Below, one piece after another: positions 33,767 to 40,525 of a stretch of DNA of 64,000 bases (positions are counted from its first letter, which is position 1; every line of letters starts with the position of its first letter). This DNA is from JAAFIW01 sp031414805. GTDB lineage: Bacteria > Pseudomonadota > Gammaproteobacteria > Burkholderiales > Burkholderiaceae_C. Under the pieces are notes generated by a model, which saw only the letters and a list, made by a program, of their open reading frames with translations, had not been told where the DNA came from and did no database searches. The translations under genes were made by a program, and so were the position numbers. The stretch lies in assembly GCA_031414805.1 (NCBI GenBank), contig JANOQJ010000068.1, positions 1-64,000 on the forward strand, read 5' to 3'.

Positions 33767-34168
33767 ATGACCCTGCAACACCATCTCATCAAGGGCGCGC
33801 CCGACCCAGTCGCCCCGTTCAGCCACGCGGTTGAGGCCGACGGCTGGGTGTATCTGACGGGCCAGATGCCTTTTTCGGGCACCTCTGTTCATGAGCCCTA
33901 TCCGCAAGGCATAGAGGCGCAAACGCATCAGGTCATGCACAACCTGCGCACCGTGCTGACCGGCGTGGGTCTTGATCTGGCGCAAGTGGTTCAGATACGC
34001 GTGTACCTGCTGCACTTCGATCGTGACTACGACGCCATGAACACGGTCTACGCCACCTACTTTGCGCCCGGCCAGCGTCCTGCGCGCACCTGCGTGGGTG
34101 TGAGCGGCTTGGCCAAGGGCGCGCTGATTGAGATCGACATGGTGGCGCGTAGACCCAAAGGCGCGTGA
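33767..34168 (+). CDS. RidA-family protein (enamine/imine deaminase type)
   Basis: A 133-residue RidA/YjgF-like protein. The family landmarks are the start HHLIKGAPDPVAPFSHAVEA, LTGQMPF, the region VVQIRVYLLHF and ARTCVGVSGLAKGALIEIDM, where the Arg before TCV corresponds to the carboxylate-binding Arg. RidA proteins hydrolyse reactive imines and enamines. It lies 17 bp beyond the MITE, so its promoter was probably affected or supplied by the insertion. Confidence 0.87.
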   Translation: MTLQHHLIKGAPDPVAPFSHAVEADGWVYLTGQMPFSGTSVHEPYPQGIEAQTHQVMHNLRTVLTGVGLDLAQVVQIRVYLLHFDRDYDAMNTVYATYFAPGQRPARTCVGVSGLAKGALIEIDMVARRPKGA

Positions 34169-34179
34169 CGGCTGCCGCG

Positions 34180-35151
34180 CTAAGCCACAGTGATCACCAC
34201 ACTGCCGCGCTTGCGCCCAGAGTCCACATAGCGGTGGGCGTCCGCTATTTGAGCCAGAGGGTACTGGCGGTCGATGAAGGGTTTGAAATCGCCCGCCTGG
34301 GCCATTTCAGCCAGTGTTTGCAAGTCCTCAGCGCGCTCGGGCGCTGAGCCACCCAGCACGGTCTTGTCAGTGGTCATGTAAATCCAGGGCATGCGCAGCA
34401 AATCGGGCAACGTCGCGGCCACCAGGGCCAGGCGGCCACCGTCTTTGAGCAGGCCTTTGTAGCGTGACCAGCCGGCAAGGCCCACGGTGTCGATGATGAC
34501 GTCGTAGGTTTCGCCTGAGGTGCCGATTTCTTGTTGCGTGTAGTCAATCACCTGATGGGCACCCAGCTGGCGCACCAGGACCACATTGGCCGTGCTGCAA
34601 ACGGCTGTGACCTGGGCACCCGCGTGCCGGGCCAGCTGAACAGCTGCCGAGCCCACACACCCCGACGCGCCCACCACCAGCACCGATTCACCAGCCAGAA
34701 GTTGCGCGCGTTTCAAAAAGCTGAAAGCTGTGGTGCCGCCAAATGACAAGGCCGCTGCTGCTTCATGACCCAAGCACACCGGCTTCAACGCCAGCGCGCT
34801 GTCTTCGTGCATACATTTGTACTCGGCGTGGCAGCCCATCGGCATGCCGCTAAAGCCAAACACAGCGTCGCCAGTCTTGAATTTACGCACCTTGCTGCCC
34901 ACGGCGACCACGGTTCCAGCGACTTCACTGCCCAGAATCGGCTGGCGCGGCTTGAACATGCCAAACATCGGACGAGCCAGCCAGCCAAATCCAGGCGGCA
35001 TGTTCAGGCTGCGCACCCGCCAGTCGGCCGAATTGACCGTGGTGGCATGCGTTTTGATGAGCACCTCATGGTCTCTCGGGGTGGGCGTTGTGACCTCTTC
35101 AATTCGCACCACGTCGGGTGGGCCGTATTGGCGGTAGACCGCGGCCTTCAT
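34180..35151 (-). CDS. NAD(P)-dependent medium-chain dehydrogenase, quinone-oxidoreductase-like
   Basis: About 323 residues. A GroES-like domain (MKAAVYRQYGPPDVVRIEEV, GSEVAGTVVAVG) is followed by a Rossmann domain with VLVVGASGCVGSAAVQLARH. The catalytic zinc ligands of alcohol dehydrogenases are absent, so it belongs to the zinc-free quinone oxidoreductase/zeta-crystallin branch. Substrate unknown. ATG 35151 (MKAAV) is the family start; an in-frame TTG/ATG-type start exists 24 bp upstream. It is convergent with the RidA gene. Confidence 0.88.
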   Translation of the reverse strand: MKAAVYRQYGPPDVVRIEEVTTPTPRDHEVLIKTHATTVNSADWRVRSLNMPPGFGWLARPMFGMFKPRQPILGSEVAGTVVAVGSKVRKFKTGDAVFGFSGMPMGCHAEYKCMHEDSALALKPVCLGHEAAAALSFGGTTAFSFLKRAQLLAGESVLVVGASGCVGSAAVQLARHAGAQVTAVCSTANVVLVRQLGAHQVIDYTQQEIGTSGETYDVIIDTVGLAGWSRYKGLLKDGGRLALVAATLPDLLRMPWIYMTTDKTVLGGSAPERAEDLQTLAEMAQAGDFKPFIDRQYPLAQIADAHRYVDSGRKRGSVVITVA

Positions 35152-35192
35152 CCCAAAATTCTGGGATTGAAGCATCCACAGGAGATCCTGAG

Positions 35193-35232
35193 TGCTATTA
35201 TTTTAATAGCTGCTTGAGCAGTTTCCATAAGC
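35193..35232 (-). repeat. TGCTTGAGCA element, copy 10
   Basis: GCTATTATTTTAATAGCTGC continues as TTGAGCAGTTTCCATAAGCT. It sits just upstream of the dehydrogenase gene start. Confidence 0.75.
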
Positions 35233-35323
35233 TTTCCGAAGTGATTGTTTGTGTATTAATGTCTGTCGTTCACGCTTGGTCCGTCAACCAGACCTTGGTA
35301 CGGTAAACCGCCAGACTCGACAC

Positions 35324-35785
35324 TCAACGGCGCCGTTTTTTGCGGTGATGTGGCGGGTTTGGTGATTTTGGCAAGAGCCCGAGCGCTGCCCGTGCGAGGG
35401 CATCGGCCTGCGTATTGCGATGGCGCGGAATCCAGCACAGTTCGCTGTAAGCAAAGCTGGCCCGTTCGCGACGTGCCAGATCAAACAGATGCGTTAACCG
35501 CACGACGATTGCGGGCGGCTGTGCACCGAGCTGCTCCACCACGATGCTGCTGTCCGAATGCAGGCGTAACGCCTGAGCACCCAAAGCACGCGCGGCTTGC
35601 ATGGCCGCGATCAGCGCCAAGACTTCGGCTTCGTTGTTGCATCCGTAGGCACCTGTTGCGCGGGACAGCGTGTGCAGTTCCCCCGCAGGCGCAACGATCA
35701 CCACACCGTAGGCCATGCGCCCCGGATTGGGCCAGGCTGTTCCATCACAGTAAATCTGCCAGAGGGCTGGCTGCGCGATTGACAT
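35324..35785 (-). CDS. Ribonuclease HI-like protein
   Basis: A 153-residue RNase H fold protein. Active-site residues are visible in order: Asp in IYCDGTAWPNPG, Glu in NNEAEVLAL, Asp in LHSDSSIVV, and Asp in RHRNTQADALARAA. It should cleave RNA in RNA-DNA hybrids. The Lys/Arg-rich C-terminus (PPHHRKKRRR) is unusual. The form lacks the basic protrusion of E. coli RNase HI and is closer to archaeal-type bacterial RNase HI. ATG 35785 is preferred to upstream in-frame starts. Confidence 0.82.
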   Translation of the reverse strand: MSIAQPALWQIYCDGTAWPNPGRMAYGVVIVAPAGELHTLSRATGAYGCNNEAEVLALIAAMQAARALGAQALRLHSDSSIVVEQLGAQPPAIVVRLTHLFDLARRERASFAYSELCWIPRHRNTQADALARAALGLLPKSPNPPHHRKKRRR

Positions 35786-35883
35786 GCCTGACTCGCATCC
35801 TGTTTGCTGATAACCACCGATCATCGCAGCCTGGGGTACCATCAAAAAGCAGATATTTCAATCAAATCAACACCTTATCGACC

Positions 35884-36669
35884 GTGAAACTTGCCACCTG
35901 GAACGTCAACTCCCTGGGCGTGCGCCTGCCGCATTTGTTGCAATGGCTGTCTACGCACCCCGCCGATGCGCCACTGGATGTGTTGGGCCTGCAAGAGCTC
36001 AAACTGACCGACGACAAGTTCCCGTTTGAGGCATTGAAAGAAGCAGGTTACGAGGCCGCTGCCTTTGGCGAAAAAACCTATAACGGCGTGGCCTTGCTTT
36101 CGCGCACGCCGCTGCGCGACGTGGTCCGCAACATCCCCGGCTACGCTGACGAACATGCCCGCGTGATTGCTGCCACGGTGGACAGTGCCACGGGCCCGGT
36201 GCGCGTCATCAACGCCTACTTCGTCAATGGGCAGGCACCCGGCACCGAGAAATTTGAATACAAGATGAGCTGGCTGCGCGGCCTGCGGGACTACGTGCGC
36301 AGCGAGCTGGAACAGCACCCGCAACTGCTGCTGATGGGTGACTACAACATCACCCCCGAAGACCGCGACAGCTATGACCCCGTGGGCCTGCGCGAAACCA
36401 TTCACCACACCACTGAGGAGCGCGACCACTTGCGCAGACTCGTGGAACTGGGCTTGACCGACAGCTTTCGCCTGTTTGACCAACCCGAAAAAAGCTACAG
36501 CTGGTGGGATTACCGCATGCTGGGCTACCAGAAGAACAAGGGCCTGCGCATTGACCTGATTCTGGTCAGCGATGCGCTGAAGCCTCATGTAAAGGCCTGC
36601 ACGGTGGACCGGGTTCCCCGCAAATGGGAGAAGCCCAGCGACCATGCGCCGGTGATCTTGACGATTTGA
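35884..36669 (+). CDS. xthA: Exodeoxyribonuclease III
   Basis: A 261-residue AP endonuclease/exonuclease III. It starts at GTG 35884 (KLATWNVNSLGVRLPHLLQW). Conserved catalytic blocks are GLQELKLTDDKFP, YNGVALLSR, GDYNITPEDRD, SYSWWDYR, and the C-terminal SDHAPV with the catalytic His. It acts in base-excision repair on abasic sites. A small hairpin (CCGGACTATAGGTCCGG) follows the stop and may end transcription. Confidence 0.93.
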   Translation: MKLATWNVNSLGVRLPHLLQWLSTHPADAPLDVLGLQELKLTDDKFPFEALKEAGYEAAAFGEKTYNGVALLSRTPLRDVVRNIPGYADEHARVIAATVDSATGPVRVINAYFVNGQAPGTEKFEYKMSWLRGLRDYVRSELEQHPQLLLMGDYNITPEDRDSYDPVGLRETIHHTTEERDHLRRLVELGLTDSFRLFDQPEKSYSWWDYRMLGYQKNKGLRIDLILVSDALKPHVKACTVDRVPRKWEKPSDHAPVILTI

Positions 36670-36671
36670 TC

Positions 36672-36775
36672 CCGGACTATAGGTCCGGCCCGGTGAAGTT
36701 TGAAGTTTCCGTTAGGGCTGAGTTATCGAAGCCCTTCGATACCTCAGGGCGAACGGTTGACACCTCATCGGGCCG
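36672..36775. repeat. Hairpin plus nested palindromic element, copy B
   Basis: CCGGAC/GTCCGG (36672-36688) is followed by the dispersed palindrome: GGCCCGGTGA and TCATCGGGCC are the outer arms (36687-36775) and GCCCTTCGATACCTCAGGGC the inner part. Copies A (start of window) and C (50.3 kb) share it. Confidence 0.6.
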
Positions 36776-36805
36776 GATCGATGACGAGCCGCAGCGGATA
36801 AAATC

Positions 36806-36820
36806 TGGTTGATTCAACCA
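36806..36820. promoter_or_regulatory. Likely operator of the Phd/VapC-type module
   Basis: TGGTTGATTCAACCA is a 15-bp palindrome 35 bp upstream of the antitoxin start, with ACTCGAGT nearby. The position fits toxin-antitoxin self-repression. Confidence 0.5.
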
Positions 36821-36855
36821 AAATTTACTCGAGTCGACCACTTCAGGAGTGACCT

Positions 36856-37158
36856 ATGTCTGCCGTATTGCCATCCACTTTCCCCACCGTCGGGCTTTTT
36901 GAAGCCAAAACACATCTCAGTGAATACGTGGCACGCGCTGAAGCGGGCGAAGAAGTCATCATCACGCGGCACAACAAACCGGTGGCCAAAATTGTGCCGC
37001 TGAATGCTGTGGCGACCCCGCCCGCACGGGAGGTGCCGCGGTTTGTGCAGCGGGTGTTTCATTCGGGTGGATTCCTGGTTGATTTGACAAAGGCCAACGA
37101 GCTGATTGCCGAGCTGGACAACGAGGAATACCTGGCCAAAGTGAAGCGTGGCGCATGA
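36856..37158 (+). CDS. Phd/YefM-family antitoxin
   Basis: A 100-residue antitoxin. The N-terminal Phd/YefM DNA-binding fold is clear (VGLFEAKTHLSEYVARAEAG followed by EEVIITRHNKPVAKIVPL). The C-terminal part (LIAELDNEEYLAKVKRGA) would wrap the toxin. AGGAG precedes ATG 36856, and the stop overlaps the toxin start (ATGA). Confidence 0.87.
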   Translation: MSAVLPSTFPTVGLFEAKTHLSEYVARAEAGEEVIITRHNKPVAKIVPLNAVATPPAREVPRFVQRVFHSGGFLVDLTKANELIAELDNEEYLAKVKRGA

Positions 37159-37583
37159 AGCTGGCCGACACCAACCTGCTCGTTTACGCAGCCGACACGG
37201 ACAGTCCACACCACGCGGTATCGCATCAATGGCTTGAAGACAGCTTGAGCAGCTCTCGCGGATTGGGACTGGCGTGGCTCAGTGTGATTGGTTTCATTCG
37301 CCTGACGACGCATCCCAAACTATCGGTCACCCCGCGCACCGTGCCGCAAGCCCTGAGCTATGTTGATGATTGGTTAACCCACGCCAACTGCCGCATCCTG
37401 CATCCCACCGTACGCCACGCCGACATACTGGCGCGCCTGCTGCTCGCGGTCGGAACCGCTGGCAACCTGACTAACGATGCCCATCTGGCCGCGTTAGCTA
37501 TCGAGCACAACGCAGAAATCGGCACCTTTGACCGCGACTTCAAACGCTTCTCCGGCCTTCAATTTCAGCTGCTCCTTTCGTAA
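37155..37583 (+). CDS. PIN-domain ribonuclease toxin (VapC family)
   Basis: A 142-residue PIN-domain protein. Acidic residues are placed as expected: Asp in KLADTNLLVYA, Asp in GNLTNDAHLAALAIEH and Asp in GTFDRDFKRF. VapC toxins cut tRNA or rRNA. It is coupled to the antitoxin through a 4-bp overlap. It ends 29 bp before alaS, so read-through into alaS is possible. Confidence 0.87.
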   Translation: MKLADTNLLVYAADTDSPHHAVSHQWLEDSLSSSRGLGLAWLSVIGFIRLTTHPKLSVTPRTVPQALSYVDDWLTHANCRILHPTVRHADILARLLLAVGTAGNLTNDAHLAALAIEHNAEIGTFDRDFKRFSGLQFQLLLS

Positions 37584-37612
37584 GCCTTTAAGCCTCAAAA
37601 GCCTCATAAAAA

Positions 37613-40351
37613 ATGACTTCAGAAATTACAACCACCGTCACAGTTTCCGACATCCGCAAAACCTTCCTGGATTTCTTCGCCAGCAAAGGCCACACCGTGG
37701 TGGACTCCAGCCCCCTGGTGCCGGGTAACGACCCCACGCTCATGTTTACCAACTCGGGCATGGTGCAGTTCAAAGACGTGTTTCTGGGTGCCGACAAGCG
37801 CTCCTACGTGCGCGCGGCCAGCGTGCAGGCCTGCCTGCGCGCCGGTGGCAAGCACAACGACCTGGAAAACGTGGGCTACACCGCGCGGCACCACACGTTT
37901 TTTGAAATGCTGGGCAACTGGAGCTTTGGCGACTACTTCAAGCGCGACAGCCTGAAATGGGGCTGGGAGCTGCTCACCCAGGTGTACAAATTGCCCGCCG
38001 ACAAGCTGTGGGCCACCGTCTACATTGACGACGACGAGGCCTACGACATCTGGACAAAAGAAATCGGCCTGCCGCCCGAGCGTGTGGTGCGCATTGGCGA
38101 CAACAAAGGTGCCAAGTACCAGAGCGACAACTTCTGGATGATGGCCGACACCGGCCCCTGCGGACCCTGCTCAGAAATCTTCTACGACCATGGCCCCGAA
38201 ATCCCAGGCGGCCCACCCGGCAGCCCCGAGCAGGACGGCGACCGCTACATCGAAATCTGGAACCACGTGTTCATGCAGTTCGACATGCAGGCCGATGGCT
38301 CGCTGAACAAACTGCCCGCACCGTGTGTGGACACCGGCATGGGCCTGGAGCGGCTGGCAGCCATCCTGCAGCATGTACACAGCAACTACGAGATTGATAT
38401 TTTTGATGCGCTGATCAAAGCCGCAAGCCGTGAAACGGGTTGTACTGACCTGAACAACAAAAGCCTTCGCGTGATCGCCGACCACATCCGCGCCACCGCA
38501 TTTTTGGTGAGCGATGGTGTGATTCCATCCAACGAAGGCCGTGGCTACGTGCAGCGCCGCATCGTGCGCCGTGCCATTCGCCACGGCTACAAACTGGGCC
38601 AGAAAAAGCCTTTTTTCCACAAGCTGGTGGCCGATTTAGTGGGCTTGATGGGAGCGGCATATCCGCGTTTGGCGGCGCAAGAGGCGCGCATCACCGAGGT
38701 GCTGCGGGTGGAGGAAGAGCGGTTTTTTGAGACGCTGGAAATTGGGCTTGAGATTCTGGATGGGGCCTTGTCTGGCGGTGCGAAAACCTTGCCGGGCGAA
38801 CTGGCCTTCAAGCTGCATGACACCTACGGCTTCCCGCTGGATTTGACGCAGGACGTTTGCCGCGAAAGCGATGTGGAAGTGGACGAAGCAGGCTTCAACG
38901 CCGCCATGGAACGCCAAAAATCCATGGCCCGTGCCGCAGGCAAGTTCAAGATGGACAAAGCGCTGGAATACACCGGCTCCGGCAATGAATTTGTGGGCTA
39001 CGACAAGCTGGAAACCACTACGAAAATCGTAGCTATCTATGCAGACGGTACCCCGGTGAACCTGCTGAATGAAGGTCAAGCGGGCGTGGTGGTGCTGGAG
39101 AGCACGCCGTTTTATGCGGAAAGTGGCGGGCAGGTGGGCGACGAAGGTTGGTTGGTGCGCAGCCCCTCACCCCAGCCCTCTCCCCAGAGGGGCGAGGGAG
39201 TGAATGCAGGGGAGTTACTCCCTCTCCCTCTGGGAGAGGGCGGGGGTGAGGGCCCGAGCGCTACAACGGTATTCACCGTCCACGACACCCAGAAAATCAA
39301 GGCAAACGTCTTCGGTCACCACGGCAGCCTCACCCGCGGCTCGCTGCAAGTGGGCGACACGGTCACCGCCCAGGTCAACACCGCCACCCGTGCCCAGACC
39401 GTGCGAAACCACAGCGCCACCCACCTGATGCACAAAGCCCTGCACGAGGTGCTTGGCGAGCACGTCACGCAAAAGGGCAGCCTGGTCAACGCCGAGCGCA
39501 CGCGCTTTGACTTTGCACACAACGCACCGGTGACCGACGCGCAAATCGTCGACATCGAGCAACGCGTAAACGCGCAAATCCTGGCCAACGCCGCCACCAG
39601 CGCCCGCGTGATGCCGATTGACGCCGCCAAGGCCACCGGCGCGATGATGTTGTTTGGTGAAAAGTATGGCGACGAGGTGCGGGTGCTGGAAATCGGCACC
39701 AGCAAAGAGCTGTGCGGCGGCACGCATGTGGGCCGCACCGGCGACATTGGCCTGTTCAAAATCGTCAGCGAAGGCGGCGTGGCGGCGGGTGTGCGGCGCA
39801 TTGAAGCCGTCACCGGCGCAGGCGCGCTGGCCTATGTGCAAACCATGGAAGCCACGCTCGCCCAGGCCGCTGGGGCGCTGAGAGCCCAGCCTGCCGAGCT
39901 CACGCACCGTATTCACCAGATGCAAGACGAGGTGAAAGCACTGGAAAAAGAACTGGCCGCCGCCAAGAGCAAGCTGGCCGCATCGCAGGGTGACGAATTG
40001 CTGACGCAGGCTGTTCAGGTCGGCGGCATTCACGTGCTGGCCGCGCGGCTGGAAGGCGCAGACAGCAAAGCCTTGCGCGAGACCATGCAGCAACTCAAAG
40101 ACAAGCTGAAAACCGCCGCCATCGTGCTGGCCACCGTCGACGGCGACAAGGTGCAAATTGCCGCCGGCGTCACCGCTGATTCAGTGGGCAAACTCAAAGC
40201 CGGCGAGCTGGTGAACTTCGTGGCGCAGCAAGTCGGCGGCAAAGGCGGCGGCAAGCCAGACTTTGCGATGGCGGGTGGTACCGAGCCAGCCCAACTAGGC
40301 GCGGCGTTGGCCTCAGTGCGTGCTTGGGTGACGCAACAGCTGGCAGGATGA
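37613..40351 (+). CDS. alaS: Alanyl-tRNA synthetase
   Basis: A 912-residue AlaRS, longer than the usual 870-880. The catalytic domain starts with IRKTFLDFFASKGHTVVDSS, with class II motifs in the first 450 residues. The editing domain has the zinc-binding HSATHLMH and CGGTHVGRTG motifs. The C-terminal coiled coil and DHHA1 domain (GGKGGGKPDFAMAGG) follow. About 35 extra residues at 517-552 (SPSPQPSPQRGEG and PLPLGEGGGEG) come from a GC-rich repeat in frame between GQVGDEGWL and FTVHDTQKI. The insert is in a surface region before the editing domain and is apparently tolerated. Confidence 0.96.
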   Translation: MTSEITTTVTVSDIRKTFLDFFASKGHTVVDSSPLVPGNDPTLMFTNSGMVQFKDVFLGADKRSYVRAASVQACLRAGGKHNDLENVGYTARHHTFFEMLGNWSFGDYFKRDSLKWGWELLTQVYKLPADKLWATVYIDDDEAYDIWTKEIGLPPERVVRIGDNKGAKYQSDNFWMMADTGPCGPCSEIFYDHGPEIPGGPPGSPEQDGDRYIEIWNHVFMQFDMQADGSLNKLPAPCVDTGMGLERLAAILQHVHSNYEIDIFDALIKAASRETGCTDLNNKSLRVIADHIRATAFLVSDGVIPSNEGRGYVQRRIVRRAIRHGYKLGQKKPFFHKLVADLVGLMGAAYPRLAAQEARITEVLRVEEERFFETLEIGLEILDGALSGGAKTLPGELAFKLHDTYGFPLDLTQDVCRESDVEVDEAGFNAAMERQKSMARAAGKFKMDKALEYTGSGNEFVGYDKLETTTKIVAIYADGTPVNLLNEGQAGVVVLESTPFYAESGGQVGDEGWLVRSPSPQPSPQRGEGVNAGELLPLPLGEGGGEGPSATTVFTVHDTQKIKANVFGHHGSLTRGSLQVGDTVTAQVNTATRAQTVRNHSATHLMHKALHEVLGEHVTQKGSLVNAERTRFDFAHNAPVTDAQIVDIEQRVNAQILANAATSARVMPIDAAKATGAMMLFGEKYGDEVRVLEIGTSKELCGGTHVGRTGDIGLFKIVSEGGVAAGVRRIEAVTGAGALAYVQTMEATLAQAAGALRAQPAELTHRIHQMQDEVKALEKELAAAKSKLAASQGDELLTQAVQVGGIHVLAARLEGADSKALRETMQQLKDKLKTAAIVLATVDGDKVQIAAGVTADSVGKLKAGELVNFVAQQVGGKGGGKPDFAMAGGTEPAQLGAALASVRAWVTQQLAG
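39162..39253. repeat. CCCTCACCCC...GGGGTGAGGG repeat inserted in alaS
   Basis: The unit begins GCCCCTCACCCCAGCCCTCT and ends GGGAGAGGGCGGGGGTGAGG, an inverted pair with a short centre. It keeps the reading frame of alaS. Confidence 0.8.
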
Positions 40352-40371
40352 CGTCAATGAATACTCCTGAA

Positions 40372-40428
40372 TTGATAGCTGCTTGAGCAATATTTATAAG
40401 GGCTAGTGGCCTATTTGGCTTAAAAGCA
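40372..40428 (-). repeat. TGCTTGAGCA element, copy 11
   Basis: GATAGCTGCTTGAGCAATAT continues as TTATAAGGGCTAGTGGCCTA and TTTGGCTTAA. It follows the alaS stop by 20 bp and is the clearest long-form copy. Confidence 0.8.
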
Positions 40429-40460
40429 TGCTCCCCACGCAGAACGGTAGGTTTTGCTCG

Positions 40461-40490
40461 TTCCCCTTCCGGGGGAAGGCTGGGATGGGG
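40461..40490. repeat. Short GC-rich inverted repeat
   Basis: TTCCCCTTCCGGGGGAA forms a hairpin and is followed by GGCTGGGATGGGG. It is related to the element near 19.0 kb and lies between the convergent alaS and caspase-like genes, where it may stop transcription. Confidence 0.5.
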
Positions 40491-40525
40491 GCTCTGAGCG
40501 CCAACCCGCCAACCACCAGGTGCAA

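Noticed and set aside
39162..39253. The SPSPQPSPQRGEG-type stretch in AlaRS as a functional domain
   Set aside because: The same peptide style appears in unrelated genes of the window wherever the GC-rich repeat occurs, so it is repeat-encoded.
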